NCBI GenBank assembly: GCA_016191845.1
Contig: JACPVF010000007.1
Location: 186,001 to 250,000, forward strand
Reading direction: 5' to 3'
Length of the DNA: 64,000 bases
Origin: Chloroflexota bacterium
Lineage (GTDB): Bacteria > Chloroflexota > Anaerolineae > Anaerolineales > Villigracilaceae
The notes beneath the pieces are model-generated. The model had not been told where the DNA came from and ran no database searches. It was given only the letters and a program-made list of their open reading frames with translations. How positions within the stretch are numbered: position 1 is the stretch's first letter; every line of letters starts with the position of its first letter. Below are positions 37,147-45,426 of this stretch, piece by piece. The position numbers and the translations under genes were made by a program.

Positions 37147-38124
37147 TTATTCTTCATATCCATGCGGGTGGGACTGATGCCATTCCCACGCGCTGGACAG
37201 GATGTCGTGGATGTTGTCGTGCTCGGGCTTCCAGCCGAGTTCCTCGCGGATACGGCGGGAGGAGGCCACCAATCGGGCGGAATCGCCCGGGCGGCGCGGC
37301 TGCTCAACAGCGGGGATGGGTTGTCCGCTGACGGCGCGGGCCGCCTCGATCACCTCGCGGACCGAGTAGCCGTTCCCGCTGCCGACGTTGTATACCAGTT
37401 TATCGCGTCCGCCCAGCGCGTCCAGCGTCAGCAGGTGCGCCGAGACCAGGTCGCCCAAGTGGATATAGTCGCGGATACAGGTCCCGTCGGGCGTGGGATA
37501 GTCAGTGCCATAGATGGTGGCCGACTCGGCCTGCCCGAGCGCGATCTGCAACACGCGCGGGATGAGATGCGACTCAGGCTGGTGCGCTTCGCCGCGTCCG
37601 GGCAGTGCGCCGCAGGCGTTGAAATAACGCAGCACGCCGACGTGCAAGCCGTGGATCTGGCGATACCACTCGAGCGCCTGTTCGGTCATCAGTTTGGTGT
37701 GACCGTAGACGTTGGTCGGGCCGATGGGCGAGTCCTCGCTGAGCGGCTCCTCGCTGGACTGATATACCGCCGCCGTGGACGAAAACACAAAGCGCTTCAC
37801 GCCCGCGCGCACGGCGGTTTCCATCAATTGCAACGAGTTGCCGAAATTGTTCTTGAAGAAGCGGCCCGGGTCCTTCATGGACTCACCCGCTTCGATAAAG
37901 GCTGCAAAGTGCATGACGGCGTCATAGCGTTCAGCCGTCAGCGCCTGAGATAACGCATCCGCATCACCCAAATCCGCGTGGATGAATTTCGCGCCTGCGG
38001 GCACCGCCGCGCGATGTCCGGTGACGAGCGAGTCGTACACGGTGACGGTGTGTCCCGCCTTGAGCAGGGCTTCCGCGGTGGCCGAGCCGATGTATCCCGC
38101 GCCGCCAGTGACAAAGATGTTCAT
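37147..38124 (-). CDS. galE: UDP-glucose 4-epimerase
   Basis: The 325-residue SDR protein starts with TGGAGYIGSATAEAL (NAD-binding). It has the catalytic S/Y-x3-K region: FSSTAAVY (about 118-125) and YGHTKLMTE (about 146-154). The product interconverts UDP-glucose and UDP-galactose for glycan synthesis. ATG 38124 has the ribosome site cgaggagact and is chosen over 38175. Confidence 0.92.
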   Translation of the reverse strand: MNIFVTGGAGYIGSATAEALLKAGHTVTVYDSLVTGHRAAVPAGAKFIHADLGDADALSQALTAERYDAVMHFAAFIEAGESMKDPGRFFKNNFGNSLQLMETAVRAGVKRFVFSSTAAVYQSSEEPLSEDSPIGPTNVYGHTKLMTEQALEWYRQIHGLHVGVLRYFNACGALPGRGEAHQPESHLIPRVLQIALGQAESATIYGTDYPTPDGTCIRDYIHLGDLVSAHLLTLDALGGRDKLVYNVGSGNGYSVREVIEAARAVSGQPIPAVEQPRRPGDSARLVASSRRIREELGWKPEHDNIHDILSSAWEWHQSHPHGYEE

Positions 38125-38153
38125 GAAGTCTCCTCGGTGTATCGATTGTGTCC

Positions 38154-38234
38154 ATGTCGTTGCGAGGAGGGCCAAAGACCCGACTCATGAAAAGATTGCT
38201 TCGTCACCCCTTGCGGAGTTCCTCGCAATGACAT
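38154..38234. repeat. 81-bp inverted-end repeat of the ATGTCRTTGCGAG family
   Basis: The ends are ATGTCGTTGCGAGG and CCTCGCAATGACAT, and the inner block GATTGCTTCGTC is present. It lies between galE and the esterase gene. Confidence 0.88.
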
Positions 38235-38235
38235 C

Positions 38236-39111
38236 TCAATTTTCTACCCAGCCCGCAAGGTACCAACGCAGGTATTCCTCGACATGCTGGCTCCAGTATT
38301 CTTCGGTGTGCGCCCCTGAGTATACGTGAAATTCGTGCGGAATGCCGTAGTACGCCAGGGTGCTTTCAAACAGGGTATTGAAACCGCGCTCGCTATCCTC
38401 GTCACCCACATCCAGCCAGATGCGCGGATACGGCTGGGGCGGGATGACGCGCAGCCAGTCTTCCAGCAGGGGACGATCGGTGGAGAAGATGGCGGGCGAG
38501 TGCAGACCAAGCATCCCGAACAACTCGGGGTGGGTCAGCCCCAACTGGACGGTCCAGCCGCCCCCGCGGGAGAGGCCGCCCAGGGCGCGGTGGTCACGGT
38601 CAGCCAGGGTACGGTAGGTCTCGTCGACGTAGGGGATGAGGGCGTCGATCAAGCGCTCCCCGAAAAGCGGACCGGGCGGAAGATTCCAGTAACGGTCGTC
38701 GGGAAAGACCATGATGAAGGGAGCCGCCTCGCCTGAGAGAATCAGACGGTCGGCGATGTCCACCGCACCGAGACGCACCCACTGATCGTCAGTGTAGGTT
38801 TGTCCGTGCAACAGGTAGAGGACGGGATAACGCAGGTCGGTGCGTTGGTCGTAACAGGGCGGCAGGTAGATGAGGTATTGCTGGGGAGGTTTGGTGCTAT
38901 CGAGCGTACCCTGCTCCACGCGCCCGGGCTGACTGAGGCAGACGGGCTGGGTGGGTGTGGACGGCAGGGTGGGAAAGGGCGGAATCGGGGTGCGAGTGGC
39001 GGTGGGCGGGAGCGGAGTGGCGGTGGGCGGGACCTGGTTCGAGGTGCAGGCGGTCAATACGAAGCAAAACAACACCACCGTTAAAGTCCATTGTGCTTGA
39101 CGGGTCATCAT
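38236..39111 (-). CDS. esterase D-like alpha/beta-hydrolase lipoprotein
   Basis: The protein (about 291 residues from ATG 39111) has a lipoprotein signal with the lipobox LTAC, a Thr/Pro-rich linker, and an esterase domain of the Esterase_D (PF00756) type. The nucleophile Ser is in GGLSRGG, with the acid Asp in VGDEDS and the His in SGAHTEEY. ATG 39120 is unlikely since it falls on a -10-like TATAAT; 39111 or 39108 fit better, giving a nearly leaderless message. Substrate unknown. Confidence 0.85.
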   Translation of the reverse strand: MMTRQAQWTLTVVLFCFVLTACTSNQVPPTATPLPPTATRTPIPPFPTLPSTPTQPVCLSQPGRVEQGTLDSTKPPQQYLIYLPPCYDQRTDLRYPVLYLLHGQTYTDDQWVRLGAVDIADRLILSGEAAPFIMVFPDDRYWNLPPGPLFGERLIDALIPYVDETYRTLADRDHRALGGLSRGGGWTVQLGLTHPELFGMLGLHSPAIFSTDRPLLEDWLRVIPPQPYPRIWLDVGDEDSERGFNTLFESTLAYYGIPHEFHVYSGAHTEEYWSQHVEEYLRWYLAGWVEN

Positions 39112-39126
39112 CCTTCGCATTATACT
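39097..39126 (+). promoter_or_regulatory. tRNA-Pro promoter (TTGACG-N18-TATACT)
   Basis: A TTGACG -35 and a TATACT -10 with an 18-base spacer lie just before the tRNA. The minus-strand TATAAT of the divergent esterase gene overlaps the -10. Confidence 0.75.
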
Positions 39127-39137
39127 CGTCCCGTTAT

Positions 39138-39212
39138 CGGGGCGTAGCGCAGTCCGGTTAGCGCGCTTGCTTTGGGAGCAAGAGGCCCTGGGTTCGAATC
39201 CCAGCGCCCCGA
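39138..39212 (+). tRNA. tRNA-Pro (anticodon UGG)
   Basis: A full cloverleaf: acceptor CGGGGCG/CGCCCCG, D-arm GCGC/GCGC, anticodon stem CTTGC/GCAAG with loop TTTGGGA (anticodon TGG), and T-arm CTGGG-TTCGAAT-CCCAG. The CCA end is not encoded. Confidence 0.97.
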
Positions 39213-39220
39213 CAAAATGA

Positions 39221-39248
39221 CCGCCAGGGAATCATCCTGGCGGCTTTC
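39221..39248 (+). terminator. terminator after tRNA-Pro
   Basis: CCGCCAGG / CCTGGCGG with loop GAATCAT followed by CTTTC. The T-run is short. Confidence 0.7.
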
Positions 39249-39278
39249 ATGTTAAAATAGCTAACGGAGGGTTCCGCC

Positions 39279-39566
39279 TTGAAGAAATTTGACCTCGTCA
39301 TCGAAGCCGTCCGTTACGAGAACGGACAGATCACCCAGGTGCGCGCCTACGAGCGTCGCGGCGCCACTTTTTCCGACCGCATCCTGATCGACCGCGCGGA
39401 CCTCGTCCAGCGGTTGGAGAAGGGCAGGAAGGCTGTCACCGGCCAGCGCAAGGAATTCATGGCCAGCACCTTCGACCTGGGCAAGCCCATCCAAACGGTC
39501 GGGAAGTTCGTGTCCACACGTACCGACGCCAGCCGCGACGAGCTCGAGGGTGTGCCCGTCTTCTAG
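39279..39566 (+). CDS. small conserved hypothetical protein
   Basis: The 95-residue beta-rich protein is not recognised. It has FDLVIEAVRYENGQITQ (first strand pair), VRAYERRGATFSDRILI, and ends in VPVF. It sits 21 bases ahead of the NERD-like gene. Confidence 0.65.
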   Translation: MKKFDLVIEAVRYENGQITQVRAYERRGATFSDRILIDRADLVQRLEKGRKAVTGQRKEFMASTFDLGKPIQTVGKFVSTRTDASRDELEGVPVF

Positions 39567-39587
39567 TCTGCGCGTCCCGGGAGTCCC

Positions 39588-40496
39588 ATGAGAATCATAG
39601 ATAAAACCCCGCTCCAAAACGACAAAGGCCAGATCGACCTGATCGGCCGCATTCAGGGGACGTTGAAGTACGGCCTGAGCTGGTACGGCGAGCTCGAGGC
39701 CCAGAAAACGGTCATCGCCCAGTTGGACCGCCTGCTCGAAAAGGGCTACGTGCTCATCCGCAACTTCAACCTGCCCGGCAGCGAGGTCATCGTCCCGATG
39801 ATCCTGCTGGCCCCGGTCGGGGTGTTCGTCATCTACGTCACGCATCTCAAGGGTTTCTACGAGGCCAAGGGCGACCAGTGGAACAAGGTCGACCAGGGAC
39901 GCTCACTGGCCGCGCCGCGCAACCTGCTCAGCATCGCCGACCGCCTGGCGCAGGCCACCCAGAAATATTTTGAACTCCAGCGCATCAGCATCCCCACTCA
40001 CGTCGAGGCGGTTCTGGTCGCTGCCGAACCGGGCCTCAATATCGACAGCATGCGGCCCATCATCCGTGTGATCAAGAGCGACGCCATCAACCAGTTTGCC
40101 GGCTCGCTCCTGCAGGGACGCCCGTTGCTGCGTAACGAGCAGGTCTACGACCTGGCCGACCGCATCGTCAATCCACGCCCTGAAGAGGAGCTGGATGGGC
40201 CCGCGTCGACACCCTCGCGCGCCAAGGCCATCTTCGACGCCGGCAAGCCCGCCAACGACCTGGCCTTCGCCCTGGAGGACGATACCCACATCGCCCCCAA
40301 CGGACTCCCGCTCGGCCCGAACGAGACCACGCCCATCCGCACCCTGCCCGGGGCTGACTCCGCGCCGAAGAAAAAATTGATCCTCGGGCTGACGATGGTG
40401 CAACTCGTCATCCTTGGGTGCATCCTGTTGTTCTGGCTGTGTTCCATGCTGGTCCTCGGCGGGTACGTCGTCTACTTGCAGAACAATCCGCTCTAA
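39588..40496 (+). CDS. NERD-like nuclease-related membrane protein
   Basis: The 302-residue protein has a nuclease-related region at about 20-130: NFNLPGSEVIVPMILLAPVGVFVIYV and HLKGFYEAKGDQW, which follows the NERD pattern (V-x-P-x-G-V-F-V-I-x-x-x-x-x-K-G) but with few of the catalytic acids. A C-terminal transmembrane helix (about 265-295) anchors it. It could be a degenerate NERD domain used as a binding module. The downstream GT2 begins 11 bases later. Confidence 0.6.
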   Translation: MRIIDKTPLQNDKGQIDLIGRIQGTLKYGLSWYGELEAQKTVIAQLDRLLEKGYVLIRNFNLPGSEVIVPMILLAPVGVFVIYVTHLKGFYEAKGDQWNKVDQGRSLAAPRNLLSIADRLAQATQKYFELQRISIPTHVEAVLVAAEPGLNIDSMRPIIRVIKSDAINQFAGSLLQGRPLLRNEQVYDLADRIVNPRPEEELDGPASTPSRAKAIFDAGKPANDLAFALEDDTHIAPNGLPLGPNETTPIRTLPGADSAPKKKLILGLTMVQLVILGCILLFWLCSMLVLGGYVVYLQNNPL

Positions 40497-40507
40497 AAAC
40501 AAACGCT

Positions 40508-41230
40508 TTGACTCCCGTCTTCCTGTCCATCGTCATTCCTGCCCATAACGAGGAACATCGCCTGCCCCGCACACTGGAGCAGGTCTTTGCTTTCCTCGAA
40601 AAGCAAACCTACACCGCCGAGGTCGTGGTGGTGGAAAATGGCTCCGCTGACCGCACCCTCGAGATCGCCCAATCCTTTGCGGTGCAGCATCCGCAACTGC
40701 GCATCCTGCAAAACGACGAACGCGGAAAAGGGCTGGCCGTCCGACGTGGCATGCTGGAGGCGCGCGGCCAATTCCGCTTCATCTGCGACGCCGACCTCTC
40801 CATGCCCATCGAAGAGATCGTCAAGTTCCTTCCGCCGACGCTGACCGATTTCGATGTGGCCATCGGCTCGCGCGAGGCGCCCGGTGCGGTGCGCTACAAC
40901 GAACCCGCCTACCGCCACTGGGGCGGGCGGGCCATCAACCTGATCATCCGCCTGCTGATCCTGCCCGGTTTGCAAGACACGCAATGCGGCTTCAAATGCT
41001 TCAGCGCCGAGGCCAGCGAACGTCTCTTCAAATTGCAGACCCTGCCCGGCTGGTCCTTCGATATCGAGCTGCTCTTCCTGGCCCGTCGCGCAGGCATGCG
41101 CGTTCGCGAGATCCCCATCCACTGGTACTTCGGCGAAGACAGTAAGGTCAGCGCCGTACGCGATGCGCTCAACATGATCCGCGACATCTTCCGCATCCAC
41201 GGCAATGCCCGCCGTGGCACTTACGGATAA
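40508..41230 (+). CDS. family 2 glycosyltransferase (dolichyl-phosphate-glucose-synthase-like)
   Basis: The 240-residue protein has IVIPAHNEEHRLPRTL at the N-terminus, the D-x-D-type motif CDADLSMP (about 99-106), and QCGFKCFS (about 162-169). This fits GT2 enzymes that attach a sugar to a polyprenol phosphate. The start is a TTG at 40508, with no clear ribosome site; the open frame extends upstream into the previous gene. Its end overlaps rnhB (TAATG). Confidence 0.82.
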   Translation: MTPVFLSIVIPAHNEEHRLPRTLEQVFAFLEKQTYTAEVVVVENGSADRTLEIAQSFAVQHPQLRILQNDERGKGLAVRRGMLEARGQFRFICDADLSMPIEEIVKFLPPTLTDFDVAIGSREAPGAVRYNEPAYRHWGGRAINLIIRLLILPGLQDTQCGFKCFSAEASERLFKLQTLPGWSFDIELLFLARRAGMRVREIPIHWYFGEDSKVSAVRDALNMIRDIFRIHGNARRGTYG

Positions 41231-41847
41231 TGCGTCCCACCCCCGACCTGACATTCGAATCTCCACTCTGGGAAGGCGGCCTGCCCCACATCGCGGGATT
41301 GGATGAAGCGGGACGCGGCGCCCTGGCCGGTCCCGTGGCCGTGGGTGCGGTCATCCTTCCCAACGACTCAACCTTGTCCTTGACCCTGGGCGGGCTGCGC
41401 GACTCCAAGCTGATGACTCCGCTCGAGCGTTCCCGCCTGGCTCCGCTCATCCAGGCCTTCGCACAGACCTGGGGCGTGGGCTTCGCCTCTGCCGAGGAGA
41501 TCGACGCGCTGGGCATTGTGTCTGCCACGCGGCTGGCCGCCTCCCGCGCCCTCGCCGCGCTGACGATCTTCCCCGATTACCTGCTGACCGATTTCCGCCT
41601 CGAACTCCCCGAACTGGATCTGCCGCAATCGGCCATCGTCAAAGGCGACCAACGCTCGCTCAGCATCGCCGCCGCATCCGTGCTAGCAAAGACCTCCCGC
41701 GATGACTTGATGCGCGAACTGGACGTGCAATATCCCGGTTATGGATTGGGAAAACACAAGGGCTACGGCACACAGGTCCATCGCGCGGCCATCCTGCGGC
41801 TGGGCTATTCCCCCATTCATCGGAAGACGTTCAAAACAATAACGTAG
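41230..41847 (+). CDS. rnhB: ribonuclease HII
   Basis: The 205-residue protein has the RNase HII signature IAGLDEAGRGALAGPV (about 21-36), the second Asp in LLTDFRLE (about 117) and the third in KGDQRSLSIAAASVLAKTSRD (about 138-158). It removes RNA from RNA-DNA hybrids. The stop lies inside a palindrome shared with the convergent gene. Confidence 0.95.
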   Translation: MRPTPDLTFESPLWEGGLPHIAGLDEAGRGALAGPVAVGAVILPNDSTLSLTLGGLRDSKLMTPLERSRLAPLIQAFAQTWGVGFASAEEIDALGIVSATRLAASRALAALTIFPDYLLTDFRLELPELDLPQSAIVKGDQRSLSIAAASVLAKTSRDDLMRELDVQYPGYGLGKHKGYGTQVHRAAILRLGYSPIHRKTFKTIT

Positions 41848-41872
41848 GGGCGGGATAATCCCGCCCCTACGT
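41841..41872. repeat. palindrome ACGTAGGGGCGGGAT, shared terminator
   Basis: AACGTAGGGGCGGGAT / ATCCCGCCCCTACGTT forms a perfect 16-bp stem. It covers the rnhB stop and touches the stop of the dihydrodipicolinate-synthase gene. The start resembles the 31434 palindrome. Confidence 0.88.
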
Positions 41873-42777
41873 TATATCGCGCTAAATTCCTGCGTCACCT
41901 GCTCCTCGGTTTCGGCCGAAAGCGGCTGCAGCGGCGGGCGAATACTCCACCGCGGCAGGCCGTGCAGGCGATGCATCAACGCCTTGAGCGTGGGTGCAAA
42001 GGGCTGGTATTTCTCCAACACATGGCGCTGGGCCGTGACGCGCGCCTGGATTTCGGCGGGGTCGTTCCCTGCCTGCATTGCATCCCAAATGGAGCGCAGG
42101 TCGGGCGAGATCAAATTGGCGGCGGCAGTGATGCAGCCCTGGGCTTTATTCTCCACGGCCAGTTGCAGATACGAATCCGTACCGTTCAGCACCAGCAGGT
42201 CCGCGCCGAAGTGTTCGCCCAGCGAACGGGCAAAGTCTGCGTCGTGCGAGGAATCCTTGATGCCCGCAAACTGACGCGGAAAGGCATCCTTGAGGCGTTT
42301 GAGTAGTTCAAGCGAGAAGCCTACGCCCGTCACAGACGGGATGTGGTAACCGAGCAGATATCCCTGGCTGGGCACGGCCTTTCGGATCACCTCGCTGAAC
42401 CACTCGAACAAGCCATCCTCGCTGACCTTGCGGAAGTAGTACGGCGGCAGAACCACCACGCCGTTGAAGCCCAGGCTAAAAGCCAGCTTGGTCAGGTCGA
42501 TGGTTTCACCCAGGCTTGGTGTCCCGGTGCCGGCCAGCAGACGGAAGCCCGGCACTTGCTGACGGAAAACGCGCACCGAGCGCAGGAGCTGCTCGCGCTC
42601 CGTGGGTGAGAACGATGGTCCCTCGCCGGTAGTGCCGAAGAGCAGTGCGCCATGATTCCCGCGCGAGGCAAGGAAACGTAACAGCACCGGGACCGACTCG
42701 AGGTCCAGGCTCGAGTCCGCTTTGAGGGGGGTGACGGCGGCGGTGTAGACGCCGGCCAGGGGGTGCAGGTCAGACAT
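41872..42777 (-). CDS. dihydrodipicolinate synthase family aldolase/lyase
   Basis: The 301-residue TIM-barrel protein has FGTTGEGPS (about 49-57), GYHIPSVTG (about 140, catalytic Tyr) and the Schiff-base Lys in FAGIKDSSHD (about 170). It matches the DapA/NAL superfamily, whose members condense or cleave pyruvate or keto acids. Whether it is true DapA is unclear from motifs. ATG 42777 follows AGGAAGA. The longer open frame upstream would overlap the next gene. Confidence 0.85.
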   Translation of the reverse strand: MSDLHPLAGVYTAAVTPLKADSSLDLESVPVLLRFLASRGNHGALLFGTTGEGPSFSPTEREQLLRSVRVFRQQVPGFRLLAGTGTPSLGETIDLTKLAFSLGFNGVVVLPPYYFRKVSEDGLFEWFSEVIRKAVPSQGYLLGYHIPSVTGVGFSLELLKRLKDAFPRQFAGIKDSSHDADFARSLGEHFGADLLVLNGTDSYLQLAVENKAQGCITAAANLISPDLRSIWDAMQAGNDPAEIQARVTAQRHVLEKYQPFAPTLKALMHRLHGLPRWSIRPPLQPLSAETEEQVTQEFSAI

Positions 42778-42782
42778 TCTTC

Positions 42783-43631
42783 CTAATCCTGTTCTTCGAT
42801 GAAATCGCGCGCAGCCTCGGCCGGCGGCTGGAGCGGCTGGCCTTCGGTCTGGGCAAGGTAATGCTGGTGATCGAGCACCCACAGGTACAGGTCGCCCTCG
42901 GTCTTGCCGGGGAAATCCTCCAGCACGCCACTCTCGCGGATGACCTGCACGATGGGCAGATAGACTGTGTCGTACCAGTGTGTGACGGCTTCTTGTTCGG
43001 TGATATCGCGCTTGAGGTCGAGGCCCATGAAGTAACGATGGACGGCGATATGTTCGAGGATGCGCTCGAAACCGTCGGGGATGGTCAGCTTGATGTTGGC
43101 ACCCGGGCGCAGGTAATCGAGGGCAGTGCGCTCGAGGAAATGAACCTTGTCCTCCAGGATCTCCAAATCCTCAGCCCGGATGTTAGGCGTGATATTGACG
43201 CGTGTGGCGCATTCACGCACCTCGGCATCAATGAACTCCTGGTTCTGTTCGCGCGCCACCGAGACGCGGTGATGACCATCCACCACGAAGTAGACCTGGC
43301 CAACCTTGTAGAGCACCACGGGCGGCAGGCTCACGTCCTGGTAGAAGGCGCGATTGACCGATATCCAGCGGCTGGAGGTATCGTCCTGGGTGGGCAAAAA
43401 GGCGCGATCGAACTGGTGGTAGCGGTTGAGGCTGCCCGCAATTTGATCCACACGCACGGTCTGCACACCGCGGTAGATGGGACCGCCGATGTGCAGCTTC
43501 TCTTTGATCTCGTCATACGACAACAAGCGATTGGGCTGGCCGGAGATAGCCGCCCACACGCCGTTCAGAAAGGCCTTGAAGCGCGCACGGCTGAAATCCG
43601 AGCGCACGCGGGAATCAAGTTCATCACTCAT
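42783..43631 (-). CDS. ParB-nuclease-fold protein (DUF4032-like)
   Basis: The 282-residue product has an N-terminal helical part, the ParB-like core YFVVDGHHRVSVAREQ (about 113-128), and a C-terminal helical domain. The family likely binds nucleotides or nucleic acids; no enzymatic claim is made. Its stop is 5 bases from the dapA-like gene start, so an operon is likely. Confidence 0.7.
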   Translation of the reverse strand: MSDELDSRVRSDFSRARFKAFLNGVWAAISGQPNRLLSYDEIKEKLHIGGPIYRGVQTVRVDQIAGSLNRYHQFDRAFLPTQDDTSSRWISVNRAFYQDVSLPPVVLYKVGQVYFVVDGHHRVSVAREQNQEFIDAEVRECATRVNITPNIRAEDLEILEDKVHFLERTALDYLRPGANIKLTIPDGFERILEHIAVHRYFMGLDLKRDITEQEAVTHWYDTVYLPIVQVIRESGVLEDFPGKTEGDLYLWVLDHQHYLAQTEGQPLQPPAEAARDFIEEQD

Positions 43632-43632
43632 G

Positions 43633-44253
43633 TTAGATCTCTATCATTTTGTAAGGGTAGATATTCATGATCTCAGTGGACCCGAAGCGGGTCACAGACG
43701 GCGACAGGTTCTGGCGATAGAAATGGGTATGCCCGTGGAAGTGGTAACGCGGACGTGCCACGCGCAACAGCCAGTTCAATGCATGCAGTCCCTGGTGGGC
43801 CTTGGTGTCGTCATCATGGATGCCGAAGGGCGGCGAATGACTGATGAGGACGTCGAGCGCGCGGCCGTAGCGGATTCGATTCCACAGCAGCCCGGGGAGC
43901 ATCCGCCAGGCGCGAAGGTTGGCCTCGGCCTGGGTGTACTGGTTCACGCCATCGGGGCGGTACTTCACGCTGCCGCCGAAGCCGCCGATCAACAAACCCT
44001 TGAAGGCCGTCAGCCTGAGGTCCACATTGATGCAACCTTCCGCTCGCGACTGGGACCAGCGCTCGTCGTACTCGGGGTCGTGATTGCCCGGCACATAGTA
44101 GAGAGGAACGTTCAGAAGTGAGACGATGTTCTCGAGATACGAATAGGGCAGGTCACCGCAACCCAGCAGTAAATCCACATCGTGGAATTGTCCACTGGAG
44201 ATGAGCGCATAGATGCGTTCCACGACCTGGTCGCTGACGGCAAGGATTTTCAC
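43633..44253 (-). CDS. calcineurin-type metallophosphoesterase (GTG start)
   Basis: The 206-residue protein has D in MKILAVSD (residue 8), GCGDLPYS (about 31-38), GNHDPEY (about 57-63), ISHSPPFG (about 135-142) and HGHTHF (about 167-172). These are all blocks of the calcineurin-like metallophosphoesterase site. The start is a GTG. The substrate is unknown. Confidence 0.88.
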   Translation of the reverse strand: MKILAVSDQVVERIYALISSGQFHDVDLLLGCGDLPYSYLENIVSLLNVPLYYVPGNHDPEYDERWSQSRAEGCINVDLRLTAFKGLLIGGFGGSVKYRPDGVNQYTQAEANLRAWRMLPGLLWNRIRYGRALDVLISHSPPFGIHDDDTKAHQGLHALNWLLRVARPRYHFHGHTHFYRQNLSPSVTRFGSTEIMNIYPYKMIEI

Positions 44254-44292
44254 GGCCCTTATTGTGCCGCAGAATGAGGCGCTGTGCAAGTG

Positions 44293-45234
44293 TCAGGTGG
44301 AAATCTGCTTTTGCAGGACCTGGCTGATGTATTGGCTGAAGGTCTCGGCGATGGACATCTCATCGCGGCGGAATGGGGACTGAGTCCGCCGCCCGAGGGA
44401 AAGAATGCCCAAGGATGTTTTGCCACTCCGCAGGGGAAACCCCACCCAGGTGCGGAGGTCGGCGATGGATCCCATCACATCCCAGCCGGGCGCATCTTCC
44501 ACGTTTTCCAGGTAGATGGGCTGGTTGTGCTGAAGCACGGCCTGATAAATGGCATTCTGCACGATGGGGATGGTGGGCGTGAACGTCACCACCTCATGGT
44601 CAGATAGGTGGATTCCCCTGGCGTTCTTCGGCAGGACGGCGGCGTGATGATACGGCACCACCTGTCGCAGCCCATCCAGGATGGTGGTCAACTGCTCTTC
44701 GAAGTCTGCTGATCGTTCGAGCAATTGCTCGATGCGGGTCAGGGTCGAGAACAGATTGTTCATGTTGCCGAGGATCTGGGATTGCGCCATCAACAGCGTG
44801 TGAAAATCGAGCAGATACGGTGCGTGAGTCTCAGACGCCACCACGAGCGGGTCATACAGAGAATCGGCGGGACGTTCGAGGGCCAGGTAGACCGCGTCGT
44901 CGATACGCGTGTCGGGATGTACCATCAATATACGGTGCGACAGGTCTCCGCACAATTCACGGATGGGCCGCCGCAGGAACAATTCCACGCCGTAGCGGTG
45001 CCCGAGTCGTTCGAACATGCGCCGCCGCGGAATGACCCCGAACAATTTTCCATCTGCAAGGACGATCACACCGGGCAGTTCGGGGTGGGCATCCAGGTGG
45101 GCGGTGACAGTCTCAGTGAGGGCGGAGGAGGGTGCGGCATAGGCGTGCCCCGGCAAGTCGGCTACGCTGACAGGCACCGCCACGTAGCCGGTGGGCCTGG
45201 TCATGGCTAGGTAGAGTTTTTTGACGGTTTTCAT
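44293..45234 (-). CDS. CBS-like and GAF domain signalling protein
   Basis: The 313-residue protein has an N-terminal pair of CBS-like segments (about 30-130; LPGVIVLADGKLFGVIPRR and the second copy around DPLVVA), a short coiled linker, and a GAF domain (about 175-310) with WVGFPLRSGKTSLGILSLGR. No catalytic domain follows. It is divergent from the kinase cluster and may sense its input. The target is unknown. Confidence 0.75.
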   Translation of the reverse strand: MKTVKKLYLAMTRPTGYVAVPVSVADLPGHAYAAPSSALTETVTAHLDAHPELPGVIVLADGKLFGVIPRRRMFERLGHRYGVELFLRRPIRELCGDLSHRILMVHPDTRIDDAVYLALERPADSLYDPLVVASETHAPYLLDFHTLLMAQSQILGNMNNLFSTLTRIEQLLERSADFEEQLTTILDGLRQVVPYHHAAVLPKNARGIHLSDHEVVTFTPTIPIVQNAIYQAVLQHNQPIYLENVEDAPGWDVMGSIADLRTWVGFPLRSGKTSLGILSLGRRTQSPFRRDEMSIAETFSQYISQVLQKQIST

Positions 45235-45360
45235 AAAATAGACCGGCAGTATTGTAAAAAAAGAACTTTAACCCGTGGAGAAGACCAGGTTAAAGTTTTG
45301 GGAACGGCAGGAAAACATTAGGAAACTTTCAAATTTGGCAGAATACGGGGATTTGAACCG

Positions 45361-45389
45361 TTGTCAATCCCCTCCATAAACACTATAAT
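45361..45389 (+). promoter_or_regulatory. promoter TTGTCA-N17-TATAAT for the kinase cluster
   Basis: One mismatch in the -35 and a perfect -10 with ideal spacing, 38 bases ahead of the CTG start of the kinase. Confidence 0.8.
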
Positions 45390-45426
45390 TTGATATCTTC
45401 GCGGTGCGCGTGAAGAGGAGAGCCAT

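Noticed and set aside
45330-45360. tRNA 3'-end-like fragment on the minus strand (CGGTTCAAATC next to a TGCCA-like end)
   Set aside because: The T-stem does not pair beyond two bases, and no anticodon arm follows. It looks like chance; an attachment-site remnant cannot be shown.
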